Source of the DNA: Halalkalibacter oceani
GTDB lineage: Bacteria > Bacillota > Bacilli > Bacillales > Bacillaceae_D
Assembly: GCF_023715705.1 (NCBI RefSeq)
Contig: NZ_JAMBOS010000001.1
Location: 1-64,000, forward strand
Length of the DNA: 64,000 nt
Reading direction: 5' to 3'
The notes under the pieces were generated by a model. That model made no database searches, had not been told where the DNA came from, and was given only the letters and a program-made list of their open reading frames with translations. The position numbers and the translations under genes are program-made. Positions 33,479 through 42,776 of the stretch are shown here, piece after piece. Every line of letters begins with the position of its first letter. Within the stretch, counting starts at the first letter, position 1.

Positions 33479-34084
33479 ATGAAACATATTTTTCAAAAAG
33501 GAAAAGATCAAACAAAGCCGACATTGCTTTTGCTGCACGGAACAGGTGGAAATGAAAATGATTTGCTGCCGCTTGCCGGAATGATTGATGAGGATGCGTC
33601 TGTGTTAAGTGTACGGGGAAATGTGCTGGAAAACGGCATGCCGCGTTTTTTTCGCAGACTGGCAGAGGGCGTTTTTGATGAGGAAGACTTGATTTTCCGC
33701 ACGACGGAGCTGAAGCAATTTCTTGATCAGTCAGCGGAGCAGTATCGCTTTGACCGGCAAAATGTGGTTGCGATTGGGTACTCGAACGGAGCGAATATCG
33801 CCGCGAGCTTATTGTTTCACTATCAGAATGCGTTGAAAGCGGCAATTCTTCATCATCCGATGGTGCCGCGAAGAGGAATCGAGCTGCCCGATTTGAACGG
33901 GACATCGGTCTTTATCGCCGCCGGCACGAATGATCCGATTTGTGCACCGGAAGAATCGACTGAGCTGCAGTCATTGTTGGAGAAGGCCAATGCGTCGGTC
34001 AAGCTTCATTGGGAGGATCGCGGTCATCAATTAACCGCTGCCGAAGTAGAAGCCGCCGCTCAATGGTACCGTGAATTATCATAG
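33479..34084 (+). CDS. mhqD: carboxylesterase/hydrolase, MhqD-like
   Basis: A 201-residue alpha/beta hydrolase. LLLHGTGGNENDLLPLA holds the oxyanion hole, GYSNGANIA the nucleophile Ser (about residue 103), GTNDPICAPEES the Asp, and DRGHQLT the His. MhqD in B. subtilis belongs to the same quinone-response regulon. It closes the operon. Confidence 0.9.
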   Translation: MKHIFQKGKDQTKPTLLLLHGTGGNENDLLPLAGMIDEDASVLSVRGNVLENGMPRFFRRLAEGVFDEEDLIFRTTELKQFLDQSAEQYRFDRQNVVAIGYSNGANIAASLLFHYQNALKAAILHHPMVPRRGIELPDLNGTSVFIAAGTNDPICAPEESTELQSLLEKANASVKLHWEDRGHQLTAAEVEAAAQWYRELS

Positions 34085-34089
34085 GGAAC

Positions 34090-34141
34090 AAGGGGTTGGG
34101 CCAAAAGGGAGTTTATTACCTTGGTCCGGCCCCTTGATTTT
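34090..34141 (+). terminator. terminator between convergent genes
   Basis: AAGGGG...GGGCCAA pairs with TTGG.CCGGCCCCTT around a T/A-rich loop, then GATTTTG. It separates the mhq operon from the convergent regulator gene. Confidence 0.65.
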
Positions 34142-34197
34142 GTGCCGCGATCAGTTTGATGACAAGGACTCCTACTGCTCGAGTCACAAACCTGTCC

Positions 34198-35055
34198 TCA
34201 GCCTTTGGCGGCAAGTTCATTTCCATTCATCAAGCGCTTCAGCTTCTTCTCGGTTCCCGTGTTTTCAACAGGGGTGTAGACACTGCATCGTACATCATGA
34301 TGGCCCTGGACTTGCAAAGAGGTCAGATTGAAAACCATTTTCCCGGCCTTGGCATGACGGAATTCAATTTGAATGTCCGGCGCCGAGCTGACTTCGCTTT
34401 CATTCCACAATTGCCGGAACTCCGGATAGTCGTTTTCCATTTCTTCAATGAAATCAATGTACCAGTGATCAGCAACATATTGCCCGTAATACGTCCGGAA
34501 AATCGCGATAAACCCTCTGACGAATTCGACCCAGTTGACTGCCAGGCTTCTGAATTCCTTACGCGCAAACAGCAGCCGGATCAGGTTTCTTTCCGTTGGC
34601 GGGATTTGCGCGAAATCGAGAAACACATTGGCCGCAGCCTCATTCCAGCCGACGATAAAGCAGCGACGGTCGGTGATGATCGAAGGACAGTTTCTGAGTT
34701 CCTGAAGAATTTTTTTCAGGGGGGGATTGATCTGAATCTCTTCCGGGGCAGCGGTCGCGCGCTCCATCCCTTCTTCCAGCGCTAGGCCATACAAATATTT
34801 CTTTTCATCTTTATTCAATTGCAGCGCTGCTGAAATGCCTTCTAACACAGAGGTGGAGACATGAATATCTCGTCCTTGCTCGAGCCATGTATACCACGTC
34901 GTGCTGACGCCAGCCAGCTGGGCAACCTCTTCCCGCCGCAGCCCCGGGGTTCTGCGGCGAATGCCCGTTGGCAGTCCGACCATTTGCGGATTGAGCTTGG
35001 CCCGTTTTCCTTTTAAAAATTCAGACAGTGCTTGCAGTCTTGTTTCTCGATTCAT
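34198..35055 (-). CDS. XRE regulator with MmyB-like ligand domain
   Basis: A 285-residue protein. The N-terminal helix-turn-helix has the family hallmark RRTPGLRREEVAQLAGVSTTWYTWLEQGRDI, and residues 110-280 are an MmyB-like LBD (WNEAAANVFLDF, NLIRLLFARKEFRSL, FRHAKAGKMVFNLTSLQV). MmyB regulators are thought to sense fatty acids or related ligands. It is divergent from a fabF-like gene with about 110 bases between, so that gene is a likely target. Confidence 0.9.
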   Translation of the reverse strand: MNRETRLQALSEFLKGKRAKLNPQMVGLPTGIRRRTPGLRREEVAQLAGVSTTWYTWLEQGRDIHVSTSVLEGISAALQLNKDEKKYLYGLALEEGMERATAAPEEIQINPPLKKILQELRNCPSIITDRRCFIVGWNEAAANVFLDFAQIPPTERNLIRLLFARKEFRSLAVNWVEFVRGFIAIFRTYYGQYVADHWYIDFIEEMENDYPEFRQLWNESEVSSAPDIQIEFRHAKAGKMVFNLTSLQVQGHHDVRCSVYTPVENTGTEKKLKRLMNGNELAAKG

Positions 35056-35168
35056 CGCTGTTTCCCTCCCATTCGCTTATGATGGTACTTATTATACTAT
35101 GATAAACAACAACTTGTAATAGGATAGTAACACGGTAAAATAAAGAAAACGTGATGGGAGGCTGGGAA

Positions 35169-36404
35169 ATGAAAAGAGTTGTGATTACCGGAATGGGGGT
35201 CATCTCGCCCCTTGGTCATGATGTCGAGACGTTCTGGCACCACTTAGTTAAAGGGAAATCAGGTATTTCACCGATTGATACATTTGATGTGTCTGACTCG
35301 AAAACAAAAATTGCCGGTCTTGTGCGTGACTTCAATCCGGAAGAACGGTGGGGAAGAAAAGAAGCGCGTCGGCTCGACCGGTTTGTACAGTTTGCCCTTG
35401 CAGCGGCTGAATCCGCTTTGGACGCGGGACGGTTCCGACCGGAGGAGGTAGACCGTGAGCGCTTTGGCGTGTTCGTCGGCTCGGGGATCGGCGGAATTCA
35501 GACGTTTATTGATAATGTCAATTTATTAAATGAACGTGGTGCCGGACGGGTCAGCCCGCAGCTTGTGCCGATGATGATCGCCAACTCGGCTGCGGCGCAA
35601 ATCAGCATAATGGTTGGCGCGCATGGTCCTTCGATGTCTCCGGTAACGGCGTGTTCGATCGGCAATACGGCAATCGGCGAGGCCTATCATACGATTCAAA
35701 ACGATGATGCCGATATGATGCTCGCCGGTGGAACGGAAGCGGCGATTACGAATTTATCGCTGGCCAGTTTCGGAAATGCGAAGGCGCTCTCAACAAGAAA
35801 TGAGGAGCCGGAGGCCGCCAGCCGGCCGTTTGATGCGGAAAGAGACGGGTTTGTGATGAGCGAGGGTGCCGGCATATTGCTGATGGAATCCTATGAGCAT
35901 GCGTTGAAGCGTCAGGCGCCGATTTTAGCAGAGGTGATCGGATACGGGGCCAGCTCCGACGCTCATCATATGGTCGCGCCGCATCCCGAAGGAAAGGGCG
36001 CTTATTTAGCGATGAAGCGCGCGCTGAAGAAAGCAAAGATAGCCGCGGCTGATATTGATCTGATTAGCGCTCATGCGACAAGCACAGCGGCGGGCGATCA
36101 GGCGGAGACGATGGCGATCAAGCAGATGTTCGGCGATGCAGCCTATCAAATACCGGTTACGGCCAATAAGTCGATGCTCGGCCACATGCTCGGCGCGGCA
36201 GGAGGTGTGGAGGCGGTTGCCCTCGTCAAAAGTCTTCAGGAAAATCTCGTCCCGCCAACGATCAACTTACAAAATCCGGATCCAAGCTGCGATTTAGATT
36301 ATGTTGCAGAAGGAGCGCGGCAGACGCCGCTTTCCATCGGCCTGTCCAATTCATTTGGGTTTGGCGGTCATAATTCCACGATTATTTTAAAAAAATTTGA
36401 GTAG
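35169..36404 (+). CDS. beta-ketoacyl-ACP synthase II (FabF-like), stand-alone
   Basis: A 411-residue condensing enzyme of normal FabF length. The catalytic triad is visible: Cys in TACSIGNTAIGEA (about residue 163), His in SAHATSTAAGDQAE, and Lys-His in ANKSMLGHMLGAAGG. SAHATST replaces the more usual NAHGTST. It is not with other fab genes but next to an MmyB-type regulator. It may therefore be an accessory synthase for special fatty acids. ATG 35169 is behind GGGAGGCTGGG. Confidence 0.9.
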   Translation: MKRVVITGMGVISPLGHDVETFWHHLVKGKSGISPIDTFDVSDSKTKIAGLVRDFNPEERWGRKEARRLDRFVQFALAAAESALDAGRFRPEEVDRERFGVFVGSGIGGIQTFIDNVNLLNERGAGRVSPQLVPMMIANSAAAQISIMVGAHGPSMSPVTACSIGNTAIGEAYHTIQNDDADMMLAGGTEAAITNLSLASFGNAKALSTRNEEPEAASRPFDAERDGFVMSEGAGILLMESYEHALKRQAPILAEVIGYGASSDAHHMVAPHPEGKGAYLAMKRALKKAKIAAADIDLISAHATSTAAGDQAETMAIKQMFGDAAYQIPVTANKSMLGHMLGAAGGVEAVALVKSLQENLVPPTINLQNPDPSCDLDYVAEGARQTPLSIGLSNSFGFGGHNSTIILKKFE

Positions 36405-36427
36405 AGAGCGGACAGTCGAAAGAGAAG

Positions 36428-36469
36428 CTGCTGAAAAAGGATGAGTTTCACTTTTTCAGCAGTTTTTTT
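36428..36469 (+). terminator. terminator formed by the dispersed CTGCTGAAAAAG hairpin
   Basis: A 12-bp perfect stem CTGCTGAAAAAG/CTTTTTCAGCAG with an 11-base loop, then TTTTTTT. The stem is the same as the 3' terminal hairpin of the MITE-like element at 60260-60432. Confidence 0.85.
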
Positions 36470-37442
36470 ATATGCGTTTATAAAAGGCGACGGCAGCTTC
36501 GGCCTGCTGAAGAATGTCGCTGAGCAGTTCTTTTGGCTCGATCACTTTTATTTGATCGGCGAATCCGAGAATATATCCTCTTGCTTCTTCTTTCGTATCG
36601 AAGGCGAGCTTGACGGGAATCCAATCCTGCTCTCGTTCTGTTCCAAGCTCGATGACGCGAACGAACCGCCCGCTGTAACGCAGCCTGGGCCATATCGCCG
36701 CTGTCACCTCAACGGTGACTTCAAATGTCGGCAATGTTGCCAGAAAGGCGGCTGTCGATGCTTTCCAGTAATTGACGAGGTCAAAGTTCTCCGGCCGTTT
36801 AAATGATTCGTTAGCCAAGGCTGCGGAATGAATGCGCGAGGCTCTGTAATTGCGGATGGCACCATTATCTTTTTGCGCAATTAAGTACCAGCGCTCTCCC
36901 TTCGCCACAAGTCCAAGTGGTGAAACAACCCGTTCAGCTGTTTTCCCGTCTGCCTGCTCGTAAATGATGCTTAATTTGTGATCGCTCCAGATGGCTTCTT
37001 TCAAGACATCAAACGCTGTGACCGTTTCCTTTTGTTGACGCCAGCCACTCGTGTCAATATGAAGACGGTTCCAGACATCCATCGCCTTTTCCCGATTGGC
37101 TAAGGGCTGGGAAGCGAGCAGTTTATGCCGCGCTTCCTCGGAAGAGCGAGTCAGCCCGAGGTCATCAAGCAACTGAATAGAAGGAGAAACGAGCAGCGTA
37201 CGCAGTTCTGTCTCTGTCATTCCTGTTAAGCGGGTTTGAAAGCCGTCTACTAATGACCAGCCGCCGTTTTGTCCGCGCTCGGAAAATACCGGAATGCCAA
37301 TCCCGCTTAACGCTTCCATATCCCTGTAAATGGTTCGCTTGGATACTTCGAGTTTCTCCGCGAGCTCTTTAGCGGTTAGTTGGCGCTGAGATTGCAATAG
37401 TAAAAGGATCGATAGTAAGCGGTCAGCTCTGATTGTGCTCAC
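36468..37442 (-). CDS. WYL-domain transcriptional regulator (YafY/DeoR type)
   Basis: A 324-residue regulator. The N-terminal helix-turn-helix is RLLSILLLLQSQRQLTAKELAEKLEVSKRTIYRD by key residues, followed by a WYL domain near ERWYLIAQKDNGAIRNYRASRI and a C-terminal WCX-like extension. It is divergent from an SDR gene with a 100-base gap; such pairs usually mean the regulator controls the oxidoreductase. Confidence 0.9.
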   Translation of the reverse strand: MSTIRADRLLSILLLLQSQRQLTAKELAEKLEVSKRTIYRDMEALSGIGIPVFSERGQNGGWSLVDGFQTRLTGMTETELRTLLVSPSIQLLDDLGLTRSSEEARHKLLASQPLANREKAMDVWNRLHIDTSGWRQQKETVTAFDVLKEAIWSDHKLSIIYEQADGKTAERVVSPLGLVAKGERWYLIAQKDNGAIRNYRASRIHSAALANESFKRPENFDLVNYWKASTAAFLATLPTFEVTVEVTAAIWPRLRYSGRFVRVIELGTEREQDWIPVKLAFDTKEEARGYILGFADQIKVIEPKELLSDILQQAEAAVAFYKRI

Positions 37443-37542
37443 CCTTTCTGATTTCGCTACTTTTATTTAATGAAAGATGACAATTGATGTCAACAATGGG
37501 TCATTATAATTGAAGAACTTCAACGAGGAAAGGATGAAACAG

Positions 37543-38376
37543 ATGAAACAATTAACTGGAAAAGTAGCACTCGTCACAGGAGGAAGCAGAGGAGCGGGGC
37601 GCGGGATCGCGATTGAGCTGGGGAAAGCCGGAGCAACCGTATATGTAACCGGCCGCAGTACGAGAGGGCGTGCCACAAATCAATGGCCGGGGTCAATTGA
37701 TGACACCGTCTCGGAGATTGAAGCATCCGGTGGCAAAGCGATCGCGCTGCGGTGCGATCATACGAACGATGCGGAAACGGAAGCAGCTATTGCACAAATT
37801 CGACGTGAGCAAGGAAAGCTTGACATCGTCGTCAATAACGTCTGGGGTGCTCATGATCTTGGCGTGGAGCCCGGGGCGTTTTGGGAGTTGCCGCTGAAGC
37901 ACTGGGATACGATGTTTACCGCCGGTGTCCGGGCCCAGCTGGCGACAAACCATTTTGCCGTCCCATTACTGCGTGAGAATAAACAAGCGCTGATTGTTCA
38001 TACGACTTTTTGGGATCATGACAAATACACCGGCCAGTTTTATTACGATCTGGCGAAAAATGCCCTGATTCGCATGGCATATGGGTTATCACTTGAACTA
38101 AAAGCGGATAATATTGCTGTGGTCGCTGTATCACCGGGGTTTATGCGGACCGAGCTTGTTTTACAGCATTTCCGTACCGATGAAGCGCATTGGCAGGAGG
38201 TAAAAGAATTGCAGACATCGGAAACACCCTATTACATTGGCCGTGGGATCAAAGCGTTAGCCGCGGATCGCAATGTAATGAAAAAAAGCGGTCAGGTCGT
38301 GAAAGTCGGTGACTTGGCGAAAGAATACCAGTTTACCGATATCGACGGTCGCTATATTCCTCCATTTATACTATAA
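37543..38376 (+). CDS. short-chain dehydrogenase/reductase
   Basis: A 277-residue SDR. The cofactor motif is VALVTGGSRGAGRGIAIELG (TGxxxGxG), NNVWG takes the place of the NNAG motif, and the active-site region is FYYDLAKNALIRMAYGLSLEL with the YxxxK reading YDLAK. VVAVSPGFMRTE is the usual PG segment. The length and NNVWG variant fit the subgroup often found next to YafY-type regulators. Substrate unknown. ATG 37543 is 9 bases after GAGGAAAGG. Confidence 0.88.
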   Translation: MKQLTGKVALVTGGSRGAGRGIAIELGKAGATVYVTGRSTRGRATNQWPGSIDDTVSEIEASGGKAIALRCDHTNDAETEAAIAQIRREQGKLDIVVNNVWGAHDLGVEPGAFWELPLKHWDTMFTAGVRAQLATNHFAVPLLRENKQALIVHTTFWDHDKYTGQFYYDLAKNALIRMAYGLSLELKADNIAVVAVSPGFMRTELVLQHFRTDEAHWQEVKELQTSETPYYIGRGIKALAADRNVMKKSGQVVKVGDLAKEYQFTDIDGRYIPPFIL

Positions 38377-38461
38377 TGGTTTCCAATGAAAAGGAAATTA
38401 ATGTTATCGCTACATGCCACAAAGAGGCATAGGATAACCTTTTGAGTGAGGGGGAACATGG

Positions 38462-38878
38462 GTGTATAGTGGGGTTGATGCAGGCTTTTGGATCGAACTG
38501 AGCGTCCTGATTGTTGCAACTGTTACTTTGATTTTATTGTTTCAAACGTTACTGAGGAAATGGTTGAAGGTTGAAAAGCCAAAATGGTTTTCCTATAACC
38601 ATGTGAACGAAAAGCATAAAAAAGCAGATTGGATAGCCAGGGGGATCACGGTCGTTTTGACCATCACCTGGTTTATCATCACGCTTAATCTCGAACATGA
38701 CTTGTTGTTTGGGCCTTCCTTTCCATTCCTGCTCGTGATCTTTATCCCTGGTATCGTTCAGGTGATTATGGAATGGAAGTATGCCGAAAATCGCAACGCT
38801 TATCTGGCTACGGCCGGTGAACTTGTCTTTTTCGCTCTCTTATTTACAGTACTGATTTCAACGGAGTTCTTCGGCTAG
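38462..38878 (+). CDS. DUF4181-like membrane protein
   Basis: A 138-residue protein with four predicted membrane segments (about residues 9-29, 57-77, 83-101 and 116-136) and the cytosolic segment KPKWFSYNHVNEKHKKADW typical of DUF4181 proteins of Bacillus. Function unknown. GTG 38462 is used because the ATG four bases earlier is followed at once by a stop. Confidence 0.7.
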   Translation: MYSGVDAGFWIELSVLIVATVTLILLFQTLLRKWLKVEKPKWFSYNHVNEKHKKADWIARGITVVLTITWFIITLNLEHDLLFGPSFPFLLVIFIPGIVQVIMEWKYAENRNAYLATAGELVFFALLFTVLISTEFFG

Positions 38879-38994
38879 TGGTCTAAAAAGATCGGAAAAA
38901 ATTCGTCCGCTGTTCGCTGCCACCTTTTCGCTCATGCCGGCGTCTTATAAGAAAACAGGAAAACCGCTGAATCAATTTTTTGAAAGGATGGGTT

Positions 38995-39675
38995 ATGATG
39001 AATCGCTTAAGTCATATTCTGCAAAAAATGATGGTGCTCTGTACCGCTTGCCTGTTCGTCGCCGGACCGGGTCTGACGGCTGCAGAGTCTGCCCCGGCTG
39101 CATCCGAACTTCTTGTCCGGCAAATCATGACGGGAGACCATGAATCACGTCAACCGGTCTCACTGCCGGGTGAAACAGGAGAACAATTGATTACGAAGCA
39201 CGCCCAAACGGTCGTCGACGCTTTAGCTGAGAAAGACTTCACCACTGTGGCGGATTATGTCCATCCGGAAAAGGGTGTCCGTTTTTCCCCATATGCTTAT
39301 GTGGAAAAGGATCACCAGAGTTTCACACGGGAAAGTGTCAGACAGATGATGAGCGATTCAACCGTGTATTTCTGGGGGACGTATGACGGCAGCGGAAACG
39401 CGATTGAACTAACACCGGCGGAATATTACGAACGGTTCCTTTACCAAAAAGATTTCGCCCAGGCTGAGGAAATCCATTTCGATCAGCTTACTGAGAGGGG
39501 AAATACGCTTCACAATGCCGCCGAAATATATCCTGACGCTCATTTCGTGGAATTTCATCTCCCTGGTTCGGAGGAACTGGCGGGAATGGATTGGGCGAGT
39601 CTGATTATGGCGTTCGAAAAGTGGAACGGTCAATGGTATCTCGTCGGAATGATTCAGGATCAATGGACGATTTAG
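38995..39675 (+). CDS. secreted hypothetical protein
   Basis: A 226-residue protein with a Sec signal peptide (MVLCTACLFVAGPGLTAAES region). The mature part begins with a helical segment (LITKHAQTVVDALAEKDFTTVADYVHPEKGVRFSPY by key residues) and ends with EKWNGQWYLVGMIQDQWTI, resembling small secreted NTF2/LppP-like domains; no specific family is recognised. GAAAGGATGG precedes the tandem ATGATG at 38995. Confidence 0.68.
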   Translation: MMNRLSHILQKMMVLCTACLFVAGPGLTAAESAPAASELLVRQIMTGDHESRQPVSLPGETGEQLITKHAQTVVDALAEKDFTTVADYVHPEKGVRFSPYAYVEKDHQSFTRESVRQMMSDSTVYFWGTYDGSGNAIELTPAEYYERFLYQKDFAQAEEIHFDQLTERGNTLHNAAEIYPDAHFVEFHLPGSEELAGMDWASLIMAFEKWNGQWYLVGMIQDQWTI

Positions 39676-39792
39676 GATGGTTTGCCCTTTCGGACTAAGA
39701 CCTGCTACGAGCTTGCAGGATAACTTTTGCTGAAGTAAGAAGAATCAAGGCACAGGACTGAAGTAGAAGGTACGCGAAATAACATGGCAACG

Positions 39793-39834
39793 CTGCTGGA
39801 AAAGGATGAATTTCACTTTTTCAGCAGTTTTTTT
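39793..39834 (+). terminator. second terminator of the dispersed CTGCTGAAAAAG hairpin type
   Basis: CTGCTGGAAAAG pairs with CTTTTTCAGCAG (one G-T pair), then TTTTTTT. The loop GATGAATTTCA nearly copies that of the 36428 hairpin. Confidence 0.8.
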
Positions 39835-39914
39835 GTTCTCGACCTCTTTTTTTTGCAACCTATCGTCATTTCATCCGTATAATCTGGTACATGCTTACAT
39901 AAGGAGGAATGATG

Positions 39915-42047
39915 ATGAAAAGAAGCTATACTGCTGCAGTTTATCTGAGGATGCTGCTTGTTTTGGCTTTGCTGACGCTTAGCTTTGCGCCAGGTGCAGC
40001 AGCGCAAACATCAACGGAAGGACGCGAATTAACCGAGGAAAGCTTGAATGAATTTCTCGAGCAATTTTTTGCCGACGAGCATGTCCAACCCCATTATATT
40101 GGCGCCTCGGTCGTTGTCGTGAAAGACGGAGAGGTGATTGGGCAGGAAGGATTCGGCTATGCGGATCAAGCGACGGAAACCGCGGTTAATCCGGAAGAGA
40201 CGGTCTTTAGGGTCGCCTCTGTTTCGAAATTATTTACGGCCGTCGCGGTCATGCAGCTTGTCGAACAGGGAAAAATTGACCTTCAAGAGGATATTCGTAC
40301 ATATTTACCGGAACTACAGTTTGCGAATCCATATGCGACTCCTGTGACCGTGGCACATTTGCTGACGCATACGACAGGATTTGAAATTCGTGATCCGCAG
40401 GCAAGTGATTTACATGAGGATTTTGCTAGACTCGTAGAAATAGAAGACTATGTGCACGAGCATATGCCTCCTGTTGTCAGAGAGCCGGGCACTTCGTATA
40501 TGTATGATAATTTCGCCTCCCTCCTGGCGGGCTTGCTTGTCGAAAAGGTAAGCGGGGTGCCGTTTGAGGAGTATATGCAAACCCATCTGTTTAAACCACT
40601 TGGAATGGAAAACAGCAGCTATGAATTAAGTGACCGGATGATCGGGCAGCTGGCAACAGGCTATGACCAGCTCGGCGGAGAACTCCCGCTTTACACCGTG
40701 ACGCCGACGATCATGCCACACGGCGGAATGCTTTCCACCGCAGAGGATATCGGGAAGTTTATGCTTGCTTTTCTTGAAGGCGGCCGGACAGCCGATGGTG
40801 AATTTTTATCGGAAAAGTCTATCAGCCTGATGGAAGAATATCAATCTAGCATTCACCCGCTGATCCCGAATACAACTTACGGATTTGAGGCGCCGATGCA
40901 GCTTCCAGGCGCCGGCAGCAGCAGCCATGTCATTACGAAAGCAGGGGATCTGACTGGCTTTAGCTCCTATTTGTTCATGCTTCCGGATGAGGAGACCGGT
41001 GTCTTTTTGACCTACAATCAAAACGGAGCATTACGTGAATTGTTTTATAGCCAATTTATGAGTACATTTTTCCCGCAACATGTGGCGCCGGCGAACTTCG
41101 ATGACTTTGAGCCGCTGCTGCAAGAAGAGCTTGCAGCGTTTGCCGGGGTGTATCAGGACTTGCGCCTCAATATCTTGATCTCGACAGTCGCACTTGGAGA
41201 AGATGGAGCATTAACGATTTCTGACAGCTTCCTCGGGCCAAGACCGCTTATTCAAGTCGAGGAGCGCTTATTCGTCGATTCATTGACTAATCAATTGATC
41301 GGCTTTGAAGTAAATGAAGCTGGAGATGTCAGCTATTTGAGTGAACCGAACTTGAATCCGCTAGGCTATGCGCAAAAGGGGGAACAGCCGGTCGGATTCA
41401 GCGATATTTCTGATGATCATCCTTATGCCGATTATATTTTCCCGCTCCAGTCATTGGCCTATTATCCAAATGACGCGGTTCGGGCGTTTGACCCGCAGCG
41501 CCCGGTGACGAGAGCGGCGTTTATCGAAAACATCCTTGTCATCAGCAACCTGCCGGGCAGTGACACCGAACAGCTCGCTTTCAACGACATTGCTGGACAT
41601 CCGAGCGCGGGCTATGTGCAGATGGCGTATGAACTGGGACTTATTAATGGGGATGGACAAGGGAATTTCAGACCCGATGAAGCAATTACGCGCCAGGAGG
41701 CGGCTGTGATGCTATGGAGAAGCTACCGGGAGCAATTTCCGGATCAACTTTTTGCGGATATTGAAGTAACCGGGGAAGTGAGTGAATGGGCGCTCCCAGC
41801 GATTAAAATGATGGTCGCCTTTGGCTATCACGGTCCCGAAGTCACTGTCGGGGACAGTGGAGCGGATTATCTCGCAACCAAACCATTAACAAATGAGGAA
41901 GAGGCGGCAATTTTATGGTCGCTATTGACCGTGCCGGTTTACATGATCGCCGATGAACTGATGCCGGATCAAGGTGGAGAGCAAGAAGAGCTTGATCCTG
42001 TGACAGAAGCGGCAATGCGCGCCGCGTCATTAAGAATTGTGGATTAA
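39915..42047 (+). CDS. serine hydrolase (class C beta-lactamase/DD-peptidase fold) with SLH repeats
   Basis: A 710-residue secreted protein. After a signal peptide (LVLALLTLSFAPGAAAQ), residues 35-390 form a class C beta-lactamase-like domain with catalytic SVSK (RVASVSKLFTAV), a YDN box (SYMYDNFASL) and HGG (MPHGGMLS). A linker domain and two or three SLH repeats follow (NDAVRAFDPQRPVTRAAFIE; AYELGLINGDGQGNFRPDEAITRQEAAVMLWR by key residues), which anchor proteins to secondary cell-wall polymer. It is probably a surface DD-peptidase or esterase; antibiotic hydrolysis cannot be inferred. ATG 39915 is best spaced from AAGGAGG. Confidence 0.9.
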   Translation: MKRSYTAAVYLRMLLVLALLTLSFAPGAAAQTSTEGRELTEESLNEFLEQFFADEHVQPHYIGASVVVVKDGEVIGQEGFGYADQATETAVNPEETVFRVASVSKLFTAVAVMQLVEQGKIDLQEDIRTYLPELQFANPYATPVTVAHLLTHTTGFEIRDPQASDLHEDFARLVEIEDYVHEHMPPVVREPGTSYMYDNFASLLAGLLVEKVSGVPFEEYMQTHLFKPLGMENSSYELSDRMIGQLATGYDQLGGELPLYTVTPTIMPHGGMLSTAEDIGKFMLAFLEGGRTADGEFLSEKSISLMEEYQSSIHPLIPNTTYGFEAPMQLPGAGSSSHVITKAGDLTGFSSYLFMLPDEETGVFLTYNQNGALRELFYSQFMSTFFPQHVAPANFDDFEPLLQEELAAFAGVYQDLRLNILISTVALGEDGALTISDSFLGPRPLIQVEERLFVDSLTNQLIGFEVNEAGDVSYLSEPNLNPLGYAQKGEQPVGFSDISDDHPYADYIFPLQSLAYYPNDAVRAFDPQRPVTRAAFIENILVISNLPGSDTEQLAFNDIAGHPSAGYVQMAYELGLINGDGQGNFRPDEAITRQEAAVMLWRSYREQFPDQLFADIEVTGEVSEWALPAIKMMVAFGYHGPEVTVGDSGADYLATKPLTNEEEAAILWSLLTVPVYMIADELMPDQGGEQEELDPVTEAAMRAASLRIVD

Positions 42048-42050
42048 TTT

Positions 42051-42093
42051 CAATCTCGCAAAGGGTCATTTCTGATCTTTTGCGAGATTTTTT
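42051..42093 (+). terminator. rho-independent terminator
   Basis: AATCTCGCAAAGG pairs with CTTTTGCGAGATT and is followed by TTTTT. Confidence 0.88.
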
Positions 42094-42177
42094 ATGATGG
42101 TTTTGATACCCAATGGAGAAGGCGGTGTCAAAGAAGTTACTTCCTTTTGACGCCGCCGCTTGTGGAATGAGTAGTCT

Positions 42178-42393
42178 TTATCGTCTACATCCACAGGATC
42201 TGCCATAAGGGCTAAATCCGTGGTTAACCACGACCTCTCTTTGGACAGGAGCAGTGATATGGCGTGGAACATCAATAATGTTGCGACGGTTAATAAAGAC
42301 GACAGGATGGATGATTGGAACCTCACGACGAATAAATTGATCGTTCACTACATATTGCGTAGGGCAAACAATAGGTTGGGGACGTCGGCACAT
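42178..42393 (-). CDS. CotD-like spore coat protein
   Basis: A 71-residue protein (start MCRRPQPIVCPTQYVVNDQF; VPIIHPVVFINRRNIIDVPRH; C-terminal SCGCRR) with the His/Pro/Arg/Val-rich, Cys-containing composition of CotD-family coat proteins. ATG 42393 is chosen because the perfect AAGGAGGTGA ribosome site is 7 bases upstream; a longer frame from 42426 would read through that site. Confidence 0.75.
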   Translation of the reverse strand: MCRRPQPIVCPTQYVVNDQFIRREVPIIHPVVFINRRNIIDVPRHITAPVQREVVVNHGFSPYGRSCGCRR

Positions 42394-42776
42394 GTTGTTG
42401 GTCACCTCCTTGAAATTCTTATACATTAAATGCCTGCGGTTGTCTGATTGAAACGGCGAATCAATTAGGACAGGTGCTTAATTCCATGATGACTTTGTAA
42501 GATGGAAAGAGTTTAGCTTGGAAATCTCGTAAGTTCTTTGCTGAATATAAAAGCCGGGAGAATAAGTAAATATTCAGCCTGCTGCTAGACTCATTCGACC
42601 GGCAATGAGCGGTGTGATATAATTTTTCCCGATTAGGGGAGCTTGCTTAATGTACCAATATGCGGGGCGGAGACTGGGAAACTTTGAAAGCGTTCCCCCA
42701 GTTGAATCTCTGGATAAGGGCAGATAAGACGTATACGATTAGCAGCTTCCTTTGAAAATGAGAAAGGGTGAGAAGG
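42394..42776. other. intergenic region between the CotD-like gene and the two-component system
   Basis: No gene is supported. A candidate promoter for the two-component system, TCGACC at 42595-42600 and TATAAT at 42618-42623 (spacer 17), leaves a leader of about 145 bases. No Fur-like box was seen here. Confidence 0.45.

Noticed and set aside
34156-34785. A 209-residue plus-strand reading frame
   Set aside because: It lies opposite the MmyB-type regulator, whose coding sense is clear, and resembles no protein family.
36441-36806. A 121-residue plus-strand frame after the fabF-like gene
   Set aside because: It overlaps the terminator and is antisense to the WYL regulator.
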